Shown here piece by piece: positions 55,625-63,779 of a DNA stretch of 64,000 nucleotides. The notes under the pieces are model-generated. The model was given only the letters and a program-made list of their open reading frames with translations, searched no databases and had not been told where the DNA came from. How positions within the stretch are numbered: the first letter of the stretch is position 1; each line of letters opens with the position of its first letter. This stretch comes from Sphingobium sp. (lineage in GTDB: Bacteria > Pseudomonadota > Alphaproteobacteria > Sphingomonadales > Sphingomonadaceae). The stretch is from NCBI GenBank assembly GCA_017745115.1, contig JAGIAA010000001.1, forward strand, positions 62,001-126,000, given 5' to 3'. The position numbers and the translations under genes are program-made.

Positions 55625-58138
55625 TCAGAAGCTCTTCTTGACCGAGACAGCCCATTCGCGGGGACGGCCTGGCTGGGCCTTGTCGAGGCCGGCGCCGGCT
55701 GCGCGCAGATCGAACAAGGTGAGGTAGTAATATTTGTCCGTGAGATTGGTGACCTCGAGCGACACGGACAGATCCTTGTTGGGATTCCGCCAGGTCAGCC
55801 GCGCGTTCACCAGCGTGTAGGCGGGCAGATATTGCAGCACGCCATTATATTTGGTGCCGCTATAGACCTGGTCCTGATAGGCCGCGTCGATACGCGGCGT
55901 GATCGAACCAAAGCCATCGATGTTCGCGACATATTGCGCACCCAGCGTCCATTTCAACTCCGGTGAACCGGCGAAGGGATCGGTCAGGAGCGTCTGGTTC
56001 GCACCGGGCGCGACGCTGGTATATTTGAAGTTGAGATAGCTCACCGAGCCGTCGAGGGTCAGGCCTGCCACCGGACGAGCCGTGAATTCCGCTTCGACAC
56101 CCTTCTCATGCGCGTTGCCGCCGTTGATCAGTGCGGCACAGGGAGTCCGTTCAGCCGGGTTAGCAACGGGACAGATCGACGTGCCGATCTGGGCGTTGCG
56201 CAGGATGCCGTAGAAGCCGGTCAGGTTGAAGCGCAGCTTGCGGTCGAACAGGTCGGTCTTGAGGCCGGCTTCCCAGTTGTAGAGAACCTCCGGCGCGAAG
56301 CCGAGCGCCTGGCTCGCGAAGAACGGCCGCGGATTGGTGCCGCCGCCCTTGAAGCCGGTCGAGAAGCTTCCGTAGATCATGGCGGCCGGCGAGAAGCGAT
56401 AGTTGACCGCTGCGCGCCAGTCCCAACGCGATCCCTGATAGGTGGCGACGGCGCCCGTCAGTGCGCCAGGCGATCCGGCGCCGTTCGCCGCGCCGACCGG
56501 GTCCAGATAGGCGTTGATCGTGCCGTTCGGATTGAGGCGGAAATAATGATATTGCTTGCTTTCCTTCGTGTAGCGGACGCCGCCGTCGAAGGTCAGTCCG
56601 GGCACCACTTCCCAGTTGAGGTTGGCGAATGCCGCCTTGGCGTCTGCCGGCGTCCGGTCGGGCTGGATGAATTGTAGCGGGAACACGCCAAGGCCCTGCG
56701 CGGCATAGGTGCCGTTGAACGTGTTGATGTACCGCAGATCCTGATAGGAATAATAATCGGTTTCCTGCTTGAAGTAGTATCCGCCGACCACGGCATTGAC
56801 GTTGGAGGCGAGCTTGGCGTTCAGCCTCAGTTCCTCGCTCCAGTTCCAGTGGGTCAGGTGGTTATAGCCACCCGAAAGCGGGATCGGCGACAGGTCGTCA
56901 TCCACACCGAAACTGGACACCCAGTTCTGATAAGCGAGGATATTGTCGACCGAGAACATGTCGTTCAGTTCGAAGTGGGCGTTCGCCGCCAGATTGTAGC
57001 CGTCATAGACGCTCTGGTCGGAATTGCTGGTCGCGAGCAGCGGTTGACCGCCGGGCGGAACGGCGACGCCCTGGTACACGATCGCGGGCGAAGAATAGCT
57101 CGAGAAGTTGCAGAACTTTCCGCAGATGAACCGGTTGTCGTAGGGCACGCCACCGATGTTGGTGTTGCCGTTGTTGATGAGGTCCGTGAACGCCAGCACT
57201 TCGCCCGCAGCGGTGTGCGCATCATGAATATATTCGCCGGACACGGTGATATCGACAGCGCTCGACGGATTGTAACGGAGCGCGCCGCGAACAGCCTGGT
57301 AGCCGACCTCACCGAGCTTATCGACCAGACACGAGCCCTGGGGCCGGATCGCGGGGATACCGCCTGCCGGATTGACCGGCTTGGTCGTGCCATCATTGGC
57401 CACGAACGTCGCCGAACCGCCGGCCGGGTAGAGGCAGCCGAAATCATAGCGGTCCACATAGCCGTTCTGGTGCTTGTAGACGCCGGAGATGCGGCCCGAG
57501 AGGTCGTCGGTCAGCTTGAAATCGACGCCAGCGCGCAGGCCGATGCGGTTGCGGCTGCCGTAGGTGCCCTCGATGAAGCCCTCGTTCGAGCCGGTCGGCT
57601 TCCGCGTGAACATCTTGATCGAGCCGCCCTCCGAGTTGCGGCCTGATAGCGTGCCCTGCGGTCCGCGCAGGATCTCGACGCGGTCCAGGTCGAGCAGATC
57701 GAACACTGCGCCCGTCAGCTGGGGATAATAGACGTCGTCGATATAGATGCCGACGCCCGGCTCATAGGCGGGGTTGAAGTCGCCCTGGCCGATGCCGCGG
57801 ATCGACACCGCGATCGACGGTCCGAACGAAGCGCCTTGCGGCTTGAGGCTGACATTCGGCGCCGTGTCGGCCAGCTGCGCCAGATTGGTCTGGCTCTTGG
57901 CCTCCATCAGCGCCGCGTCCACCGCCGTGATGGCGAGCGGCGTATCCTGGATATTCTGGGCGCGGAATTGCGCGGTCACCACAATGTCGGGTGCCTGGTC
58001 GTCCTTGCTCGTGTCCGCCGCCGCGCTCGATTGCGAAGCATTGCCCTGCGCCATCGCCGGCGGAGCAAGGCAAAGGGCCAAAGTGGAGGCCGATGTGGCC
58101 AGTCCGAGCGAGCGAATGAGATTACGCCTTACGAGCAT
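55625..58138 (-). CDS. TonB-dependent outer-membrane receptor
   Basis: An 837-residue receptor with a signal peptide (to APPAMAQ, about residue 30), a TonB-box-like DIVVTAQFRAQNIQDTPLAITAV, a plug domain (SIRGIGQGDFNPAYEPGVGIYIDDVYYPQ, VEILRGPQGTLSGRNSEGG) and a beta-barrel ending in the usual aromatic residue (SVKKSF). Such receptors in sphingomonads take up lignin-derived dimers and other large aromatics with energy from TonB. ATG 58138 follows GAGAGGAG; a longer in-frame start has no support. Its neighbours suggest an aromatic substrate, but none can be assigned. Confidence 0.93.
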   Translation of the reverse strand: MLVRRNLIRSLGLATSASTLALCLAPPAMAQGNASQSSAAADTSKDDQAPDIVVTAQFRAQNIQDTPLAITAVDAALMEAKSQTNLAQLADTAPNVSLKPQGASFGPSIAVSIRGIGQGDFNPAYEPGVGIYIDDVYYPQLTGAVFDLLDLDRVEILRGPQGTLSGRNSEGGSIKMFTRKPTGSNEGFIEGTYGSRNRIGLRAGVDFKLTDDLSGRISGVYKHQNGYVDRYDFGCLYPAGGSATFVANDGTTKPVNPAGGIPAIRPQGSCLVDKLGEVGYQAVRGALRYNPSSAVDITVSGEYIHDAHTAAGEVLAFTDLINNGNTNIGGVPYDNRFICGKFCNFSSYSSPAIVYQGVAVPPGGQPLLATSNSDQSVYDGYNLAANAHFELNDMFSVDNILAYQNWVSSFGVDDDLSPIPLSGGYNHLTHWNWSEELRLNAKLASNVNAVVGGYYFKQETDYYSYQDLRYINTFNGTYAAQGLGVFPLQFIQPDRTPADAKAAFANLNWEVVPGLTFDGGVRYTKESKQYHYFRLNPNGTINAYLDPVGAANGAGSPGALTGAVATYQGSRWDWRAAVNYRFSPAAMIYGSFSTGFKGGGTNPRPFFASQALGFAPEVLYNWEAGLKTDLFDRKLRFNLTGFYGILRNAQIGTSICPVANPAERTPCAALINGGNAHEKGVEAEFTARPVAGLTLDGSVSYLNFKYTSVAPGANQTLLTDPFAGSPELKWTLGAQYVANIDGFGSITPRIDAAYQDQVYSGTKYNGVLQYLPAYTLVNARLTWRNPNKDLSVSLEVTNLTDKYYYLTLFDLRAAGAGLDKAQPGRPREWAVSVKKSF

Positions 58139-58323
58139 GTGCGAACTCCTCTCCCTTGCAGTTGCACACGGCTCTTCGGCCACATTGAGCACCGATGCCG
58201 GGCGTCCTGCACGACTTCCCCTGTTCGATAGGTCGTACGACCCAGCTGACCGCCAAACAATGATTGGCAGCGCATCGCTACCGACAAAAATTCTCCTGTA
58301 GCGCAGCCGCCACAACCCTTAGA

Positions 58324-58352
58324 AAAACAATGATTTCGATTCATTTGGTCAA
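58324..58352 (-). promoter_or_regulatory. Candidate promoter of the TonB receptor gene
   Basis: On the minus strand TTGACC (58347-58352) is followed after 17 bases by TGTTTT (58324-58329). A 5-base inverted repeat AATGA/TCATT (58329-58345) sits in the spacer. The sequence AACAATGATT occurs here (58326-58335) and again at 58256-58265. The -10 match is poor. Confidence 0.35.
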
Positions 58353-58371
58353 GCAAAAACCTGCCTTTCGT

Positions 58372-58800
58372 CTACGAAGCGCAAGCGCTGACAATCCAGT
58401 TCCTGCGCGCTTCAAGAGCTTCATCCGTCGTGTCCGTTCTCTTGGCGGCGCGCATCAGGACGGCTCGCTCCGCGTCCGAGCAGGGACTAACAATCACGGA
58501 CAGCAATGAGAGGATTGCTCCTAGCTCTTTTGCGTCAGCCTGATCAGCGCGGGATATCGCGTAAGCCCGCGCCGGCTCTCCCAGTGCAGCCACGTCACTA
58601 GCCAATACCGGATTTCTCGGCGTCCGATCATCGTAGACGTCGAGATACATTTCGTAGCGATCTTTGAGTGGCAACGTCCGTGCTCGAGCATGAAGTTCGG
58701 CGGCGGGAACGGCCTTGTATTTTGCGCTCGGATTGGAATTGCAGGAGAATAGGCTCGCACCGCAGATCAGCAGGACAGCTAACCTGAAGCTTTCACCCAT
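58372..58800 (-). CDS. Lipoprotein of unknown function
   Basis: A 142-residue lipoprotein: signal MGESFRLAVLLICGASLFSC with the lipobox Cys at residue 20. The rest is mostly helical and charged, with two further Cys (SPCSDAERAV and the near-terminal IVSACAS) that may form a disulfide. ATG 58800 is preferred, with GAGGAGAGG just upstream; the in-frame extension to 58869 covers the remnant of another gene. The gene is somewhat lower in GC than its neighbours. Function not recognised. Confidence 0.75.
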   Translation of the reverse strand: MGESFRLAVLLICGASLFSCNSNPSAKYKAVPAAELHARARTLPLKDRYEMYLDVYDDRTPRNPVLASDVAALGEPARAYAISRADQADAKELGAILSLLSVIVSPCSDAERAVLMRAAKRTDTTDEALEARRNWIVSACAS

Positions 58801-58811
58801 CCAGCCTCTCC

Positions 58812-58964
58812 TCAAAACATCGGATGGCCGTTGATGGACTCTTCCGGAATCCATTGCAGGACGTCCCAATGCTCGACGATCCAGCCCTTCTCGACGCGCA
58901 GGATGTCGACCACCGCCGCGCCGCGAGCGTAGAATACACTCACGGCCACCCGCGCAGGTTCGTC
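58812..58964 (-). pseudogene. C-terminal remnant of a second SnoaL-like protein
   Basis: Directly after the stop of the NTF2-like gene, the same frame stays open for about 50 codons and reads VVDILRVEKGWIVEHWDVLQ followed by IPEESINGHPMF and a stop. This is the usual C terminus of predicted SnoaL-like enzymes (COG4922 type), a different subfamily from the intact gene beside it. The N-terminal two thirds are missing and no start with a ribosome binding site is seen, so it is a decayed or deletion-truncated gene. Confidence 0.65.
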
Positions 58965-59690
58965 TTACCAGGTCTGCCCCTTGGTCATGAGCTTGGTGAA
59001 CTCCTCGACCACGAACTTCTGGCCGAGCACGGGATGTGCGAAGCTCATCTTGATCTCCTGGCGATGCGGCCAGGTCGGACGATAATTCTCTTCGGACAGG
59101 ATGCGGTCGGGACCGATCGGGTTTTCAGGATAGCAGGCCATGGCGGGCTGGAGATGCGCGGTCGTATGGGCCCAGCCCGCTTCATAATCGGCCTGCCACT
59201 GCATCAGATAGTTGAGGCGCTGGATCTTCCAGACGCCGTCTTCCTTCACATAGTCGTTCTCGTAGATGCCCGACTCCCAGAACTGCTGCGGCACTTCCTT
59301 GGGCTTGGTATCGAGCACGTCGTCATGCCAGCCGCCCGCGAGGATACCGCGGAAACGGCCCTTGGCTGTCTGGCCGTCCGGGGCGACGGTGATCACGTCC
59401 TGCAACTGGAAATGGTCGAGCAGGAAGCCTTCGATCGGCCCGCGCACTCCCTTGGTGAAGAGATTCTGGAACCAGGTGCCGTAGAGGCGCATCACGCCCT
59501 CGTAGCCGACATATTCGCCGGAGAGGAAAACCACGCAACCATCCTTGGCGAACAGGGCGGCGGTCTCTTCCGGGCGGTTATAGTCGATATAATAGCCATA
59601 GGCCATCTGGAGCCGGCGAATGGCGTTGATGTCCTCGAGCTCCGTGACCTTCTTTTCCAACGCGGCCAGGCGCGATTCAACGTCAGACAT
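58965..59690 (-). CDS. NTF2/SnoaL-like protein with N-terminal coiled helix
   Basis: A 241-residue NTF2-like protein. The N-terminal ESRLAALEKKVTELEDI forms a short coiled coil; the domain core has INAIRRLQMAYGYYIDYNRPEETAALF, CVVFLSGEYVGYEGVMRLY and VWKIQRLNYLMQWQADYEAGW. The length and coil are like the NTF2-fold lyases that remove formaldehyde from lignin dimers in Novosphingobium (LdpA) and SYK-6 (LsdE), but I judge this from memory, and other reactions are possible. It is divergent from the SDR gene at 59865. Confidence 0.83.
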   Translation of the reverse strand: MSDVESRLAALEKKVTELEDINAIRRLQMAYGYYIDYNRPEETAALFAKDGCVVFLSGEYVGYEGVMRLYGTWFQNLFTKGVRGPIEGFLLDHFQLQDVITVAPDGQTAKGRFRGILAGGWHDDVLDTKPKEVPQQFWESGIYENDYVKEDGVWKIQRLNYLMQWQADYEAGWAHTTAHLQPAMACYPENPIGPDRILSEENYRPTWPHRQEIKMSFAHPVLGQKFVVEEFTKLMTKGQTW

Positions 59691-59864
59691 TCTCGACTCC
59701 TCTCTCCAAGACAGGGGTGGCTAACAAAGCGGTGGCGGCAGTGCGAGTGGAAATTCCCTCAACCCCGACACTTTTCACTCGGACGTTCGACCCAGGCCCT
59801 CCGCCCGATTGTCTGGCCGCGGTCGAGACGCTAGCGTCCTGCATCTTTGGGAGAGGACAGAATC

Positions 59865-60776
59865 ATGGACTGGAACGGCAAGGTCGCCTTCATCACCGGC
59901 GGCGGAACCGGCATCGGATTCGGCATCGCGCGGGCGTTCAGCAACCACGGCATGCGCCTCGCCCTCTCTTATCGCAACGAGGAACAGCGTGCGCGCTGCA
60001 CGCAGTGGTTCGCCGAAAACGGCCGCGAACAGCCGCTCTGGATCAAGCTCGACGTGACCGATCGCGATGCTTTCGCGAGGGCTGCGGACGAGGTCGTCGC
60101 GCATTTTGGCAAGGTACATGTTCTGGTCAACAATGCCGGCGTCAGCGTTTTCGGCCCGACCGACGAAGCCAGCTATGCCGACTATGACTGGATCATGGGC
60201 GTCAATTTCGGTGGCGTGGTCAATGGCGTCGTGTCCTTCGTGCCGAAGATCAAGGCGAGCGGCGAAGGCGGCGCAGTGGTCAACGTCGCATCGATGGCCG
60301 CCTATTTGTCAGGGCCCCAGGCCGGCATCTATACCGCCTCCAAATTCGCCGTGCGCGGCCTCACGGAATCGCTGCGCTACAATCTCGTCCCTTACGGCAT
60401 CGGCGTGTCGCTGGTCTGCCCAGCGCTGGTCGCCACGGATGCGGGCCTGAGCGCGCTCAAGCGTCCGAGCGCGTTCGAAGGCAGCGGTTTCGCGCCGGTC
60501 AACGAGGAGGAGTTGCGCCGCTTCGCAGGCATCTTCCAGGGCGGCATGGATCCGCTCGAGGCCGGCGAGAAGATCTTCCGCGGCATGGACCGCAATGACG
60601 GGCTCGTTTTCACGCACCCCGAGTTCGCAGACGACTTCAAGGACATCTACGAGACGTCGCTCGCCGCCCTGCCCGATGAGGTCGCACCGCCCGAGCGCCT
60701 TGAAGTCGAGCGCATGCGCCGCGCTGCCAACAAGGCCGCGCTCGAAGGCGCCAAGATCACGATCAACGATCTCTAG
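59865..60776 (+). CDS. Short-chain dehydrogenase/reductase
   Basis: A 303-residue SDR. Nucleotide motif TGGGTGIGFGIA (residues 11-22), NNAGVSVFG near 91, catalytic Ser in NVASMAAY near 143 and Tyr-x3-Lys in IYTASKFA near 157-161. It is longer than a classical SDR, with a C-terminal helical extension typical of aryl or fatty alcohol dehydrogenases of sphingomonads. ATG 59865 is used because GGGAGAGGA is well placed; an upstream TTG at 59847 is not. It precedes the tannase-like gene on the same strand. Confidence 0.88.
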   Translation: MDWNGKVAFITGGGTGIGFGIARAFSNHGMRLALSYRNEEQRARCTQWFAENGREQPLWIKLDVTDRDAFARAADEVVAHFGKVHVLVNNAGVSVFGPTDEASYADYDWIMGVNFGGVVNGVVSFVPKIKASGEGGAVVNVASMAAYLSGPQAGIYTASKFAVRGLTESLRYNLVPYGIGVSLVCPALVATDAGLSALKRPSAFEGSGFAPVNEEELRRFAGIFQGGMDPLEAGEKIFRGMDRNDGLVFTHPEFADDFKDIYETSLAALPDEVAPPERLEVERMRRAANKAALEGAKITINDL

Positions 60777-60825
60777 ACGCGCGGTGCGCGGATCAGGGAA
60801 TCGGATACATACGAGGGAGAAGACA

Positions 60826-62394
60826 ATGCGGGGCAAGATGGTCAAATTCGGGGTCGTGATTTTAGCGGGCGCGAGCGCCTTTGCGCTGGCAAGCCCCGCC
60901 GCCGCCCAGACCGGCGACAACTGCGCGTCCATGGCGAGCAAGGCGTTCGGCGACGGCGTCCGGATCGTCTCCGCCAAGCATGTCGATGCAGGTCCCGCCG
61001 CAGCCCAACCCGGTGCGCCACCGTCGACGGCGGTCCTCCCGGCACATTGCCGCGTCGATGGCATGATCAACGAGCGCAAGGGCGCAGGCGGCAAGAGCTA
61101 TGGCATTGGCTTCGCGATCGCCCTGCCCGACAACTGGAACGGCCGTTTCCTCTTGCAGGGCGGCGGCGGCCTCAATGGCAGTGTCGGCTTGCCCGTTGGC
61201 CCGACGGCGTCAGGCGACAGGACAGCGCTCGCGCGCGGTTTCGCCGTCATTTCCCATGACAGCGGCCATAAGGGCGCCGGCTTCGACTCCAGCTTCCAGT
61301 TCGACCAGCGCGCCACGCTCGACTTCGCCGAGACATCCGTCCTGACCGTCGCCACGCTCGGCAAGAAGATCACGGCCACATATTACGGCAAGCCGATCAG
61401 TCACAGCTACATGACCGGCTGCTCGACGGGCGGGCGCGAAGGCATGCTCGCAACACAACGCTATCCCGAGCTGTTCGATGGCGTGATCATCGGCGCGCCG
61501 GCCATGCGCACCGGTGATTCCAACCTCGGCGTCGAATATACGCAAGTGCTGTTCAACCAGGCCGCACCCAAGGGACCGGACGGCAAGCCGATCATGAGCC
61601 AGGTGCTCAACGCCATCGACCGCAAGACTATTCTCGATGGCATTCTCGGCCAGTGCGACGCGCTCGATGGTCTCAAGGACGGCATGATCGAGAATGTCGC
61701 CCAGTGCAAATTCCAGCCGGCCAAGCTGCTTTGCAAGGGCGGCAAGAAGACCGACGGCTGCCTGAGCGCCGGACAGGTCAAGGCGCTGGAGCTCGGTCTC
61801 GCCGGGCCCAAGGACAAGGCCGGCTATCCCATCTATGCGCCGATGACCGCCGACACCGGTATCATGTCGACACCGATCGGCTATCTGCCGACTGGCGGCC
61901 CCGGGCCCTTCGGACCACCCAGCGCTGCGACCAGCATCGATCTCGACGCGCGCATCCACGAAATCCGCAACACTGCCTGGCAGCGGCTGACCGACACCAA
62001 TTACTGGACCAATCTCAACACCTATCTCGACCGCGGCGGCAAGATCATCTTCTTCCACGGCGTCTCGGACTTCTGGTTCTCGCCACTGGCGACCTGGGAC
62101 TATTACCAGCGCGCCGAGAAGGACAACGGCAAGGCGTTCACCGACGCCAGCCGCTTCTACATGGTGCCGGGCATGCTCCATTGCGCCGGCGGAAACAGCT
62201 TCGACCAGTTCGACATGCTCTCGAAGATGGTCGACTGGGTCGAGAAGGGCGAGGCGCCGCAGGAAATCATCGCCAGTCGCCGCGCGCCCTCGACCGAGAA
62301 GCGGCCGCTCTGCCCCTTCCCCGCCCATGCTGAATATATGGGCGGCGACGCCAAGATTGCCGAGAGCTTCAGTTGCAAGCCGCCCAAGGGGTAA
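60826..62394 (+). CDS. Tannase/feruloyl-esterase family hydrolase
   Basis: A 522-residue secreted esterase of the tannase family that cleaves ester bonds of hydroxycinnamic or gallic acids. A signal peptide ends near residue 28 (PAAAQ). The nucleophile is Ser200 in MTGCSTGGREGM, the acid is Asp in GVSDFWFSP, and the His is in PGMLHCAGG; the two Cys next to Ser and His (CS-D-HC motif) form the family disulfide. ATG 60826 has GAGGGAGA upstream. It would release methoxylated aromatic acids outside the cytosol, feeding the catabolic genes of the window. Confidence 0.9.
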   Translation: MRGKMVKFGVVILAGASAFALASPAAAQTGDNCASMASKAFGDGVRIVSAKHVDAGPAAAQPGAPPSTAVLPAHCRVDGMINERKGAGGKSYGIGFAIALPDNWNGRFLLQGGGGLNGSVGLPVGPTASGDRTALARGFAVISHDSGHKGAGFDSSFQFDQRATLDFAETSVLTVATLGKKITATYYGKPISHSYMTGCSTGGREGMLATQRYPELFDGVIIGAPAMRTGDSNLGVEYTQVLFNQAAPKGPDGKPIMSQVLNAIDRKTILDGILGQCDALDGLKDGMIENVAQCKFQPAKLLCKGGKKTDGCLSAGQVKALELGLAGPKDKAGYPIYAPMTADTGIMSTPIGYLPTGGPGPFGPPSAATSIDLDARIHEIRNTAWQRLTDTNYWTNLNTYLDRGGKIIFFHGVSDFWFSPLATWDYYQRAEKDNGKAFTDASRFYMVPGMLHCAGGNSFDQFDMLSKMVDWVEKGEAPQEIIASRRAPSTEKRPLCPFPAHAEYMGGDAKIAESFSCKPPKG

Positions 62395-62398
62395 CCGC

Positions 62399-62518
62399 AT
62401 GAAAACCGCTGCGCTCGCCTTGTTGGCCATCCCGTTGTAGAGCGTTGCGGCACATGTCCAGCCGGCGGCACCGCGCCTCGAAGCCGCGTTCCAGGAACTG
62501 TTCTTCAAGGCCACGTAG
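62399..62518 (+). pseudogene. Short decayed gene for a secreted protein
   Basis: Five bases after the esterase stop, an ATG begins a signal-peptide-like stretch MKTAALALLAIPL that stops at a TAG (62438-62440); the same frame continues as SVAAHVQPAAPRLEAAFQEL and ends at a second TAG (62516-62518). The first stop falls inside the hydrophobic core of the signal. This looks like the 5' end of a dead gene for an exported enzyme. Too little remains to name the family. Confidence 0.45.
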
Positions 62519-62579
62519 CATTTGACGCCGGCGCGTCACGGCGGCAGGGGAAGCCGAAACCCCCATCAAGGACAAGATC

Positions 62580-62780
62580 ATGGCCGCCAAGCTCAAGCTC
62601 GAACTGACCTCCGACGAAGCCGAGATCCTGGTCGACGCGTTGGAGGCCGATCTCGAAGGCTATCTCGAATCGGCCAAGGAAGCGCGCGGCAACAACCGGC
62701 GTGCCGAGGTCCAGACCTTCACCGAAGCCGCCGAGCGCATCCAGGCCCTGCTCACCCGCGTCCAGGCGCTGGTCGACTGA
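62580..62780 (+). CDS. Small helical protein
   Basis: A 66-residue, acidic, almost fully helical protein (KLELTSDEAEILVDALEADL, then TFTEAAERIQALLTRVQALV with heptad-like Leu/Ile/Val spacing). AAGGA stands nine bases before ATG 62580. It has no signal or membrane segment. I do not recognise the family; its base composition is like the neighbours, and it may be cotranscribed with the VOC gene. Confidence 0.6.
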   Translation: MAAKLKLELTSDEAEILVDALEADLEGYLESAKEARGNNRRAEVQTFTEAAERIQALLTRVQALVD

Positions 62781-62859
62781 CCAAGGCCCCGCGCCTTCGC
62801 GGGAACGCGCACGGCAGCCGCCGCGTTCGCCGGAGACGGCAGATCGGGAACGCGCGGCA

Positions 62860-63261
62860 ATGAAGCATCATCTGGGTCGGTTGATCGATCACGTCCATAT
62901 CCGCGCTACGGACCTGGACGCGTCCCAACGCTTCTACAAGGCACTGCTCGAAGCGATCGGTATCCCCGTAACCAGCGACGAGACCCACCTCCAGGCCGAT
63001 GAGCTCTGGATCGACCGCGGCGAGCAATCCTCGCGCATCCATCTCGCCTTCCAGGCGATCAACCGCTCCAAAGTCCGCATCGGCTATGAAGCAGGCCTCG
63101 CCGCCGGCGGTCGCGATAACGGAGCGCCGGGCGAACGCGAATATCATCCCGGCTATTATGCTGCCTTCCTGCTCGACCCCGATGGCAACAACATCGAGAT
63201 TGTCTGCCACGGGCCAGCCGAACGGTCAGCTGCAAGCGTGGAAGTGGAGGCGCGATCCTGA
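62860..63261 (+). CDS. VOC-family protein (glyoxalase-like)
   Basis: A 133-residue single-module-pair VOC protein: IDHVHIRATDLDASQRFYKALLEAIG at the N terminus with metal-ligand His, IHLAFQA in the middle (His), and YYAAFLLDPDGNNIEIVCHG with the C-terminal Glu ligand. The small size fits bleomycin-resistance-like or glyoxalase-like enzymes of unknown substrate. The ATG 62860 has only a weak ribosome binding site (GGGAAC). Confidence 0.83.
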   Translation: MKHHLGRLIDHVHIRATDLDASQRFYKALLEAIGIPVTSDETHLQADELWIDRGEQSSRIHLAFQAINRSKVRIGYEAGLAAGGRDNGAPGEREYHPGYYAAFLLDPDGNNIEIVCHGPAERSAASVEVEARS

Positions 63262-63271
63262 CGGGTCAGGA

Positions 63272-63673
63272 CTAGCCCGCGGCCTTCTCGTCAAAGGTCC
63301 GGCGCGCCGTCTCGACGGCATCGAGATTATCTTCCGCCCAGGTCCAGACACCGCAGAAGGCCTCCCCGAGCGCGACGCCGAGGTCGGTCAGCCGATACTC
63401 GACCTTCGGCGGCACGACCGGGTGGATCGTCCGCACGACCAGACCATTGCGCTCCATCTGACGCAGCGTCTGGGTCAGCATCTTCTGGCTGATGCCCGGC
63501 ATTTTCTCGGAAATGCGCGTGAATCGCTGTTCGCCGTGATCGTGCAGCACCTCGATGAGGTGCATGGTCCACTTGTCCGCGATCTGGGCAATCACATCGT
63601 TGACCAGTGCCTCTACGCGCGGATCGATCTCGTCATAGCGCTCCGGACTACGCTCCTGTGCCTTGCTCGCCAT
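63272..63673 (-). CDS. HxlR-family transcriptional regulator
   Basis: A 133-residue winged-helix regulator: KWTMHLIEVL near residue 36, the recognition part ISEKMPGISQKMLTQTLRQMERNGLVVR (about 60-87), and wing VVPPKVEYRLTDLG. The N-terminal redox Cys found in thiol-sensing members is absent. ATG 63673 is the family start. It is divergent from the SDR at 63780, its probable target, an arrangement common in proteobacteria for quinone or aldehyde sensing regulators. Confidence 0.9.
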   Translation of the reverse strand: MASKAQERSPERYDEIDPRVEALVNDVIAQIADKWTMHLIEVLHDHGEQRFTRISEKMPGISQKMLTQTLRQMERNGLVVRTIHPVVPPKVEYRLTDLGVALGEAFCGVWTWAEDNLDAVETARRTFDEKAAG

Positions 63674-63684
63674 TTTTACACTCT

Positions 63685-63712
63685 CTTTTTGGTTAGTATA
63701 AATCTTTTTGGT
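63685..63712. promoter_or_regulatory. Candidate HxlR operator (direct repeats)
   Basis: CTTTTTGGT occurs twice, at 63685-63693 and 63704-63712, a phase of 19 bases (nearly two helical turns). The AT-rich TTAGTATAAAT between them includes a TATAAA-type box. The pair lies in the divergent promoter region. Confidence 0.4.
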
Positions 63713-63779
63713 GCCTTCTTTCGATTCGAAAGTTAAGCGATAAATAGGCGTTCGTCCACACCCCTCCAAGGAGACGACC

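Noticed and set aside
55625..58315. Longer TonB receptor start at 58315 and other upstream in-frame extensions (GMC to 23921, PQQ genes, HxlR to 63997)
   Set aside because: In each case a signal peptide or conserved N terminus begins at the shorter start, with a ribosome binding site.
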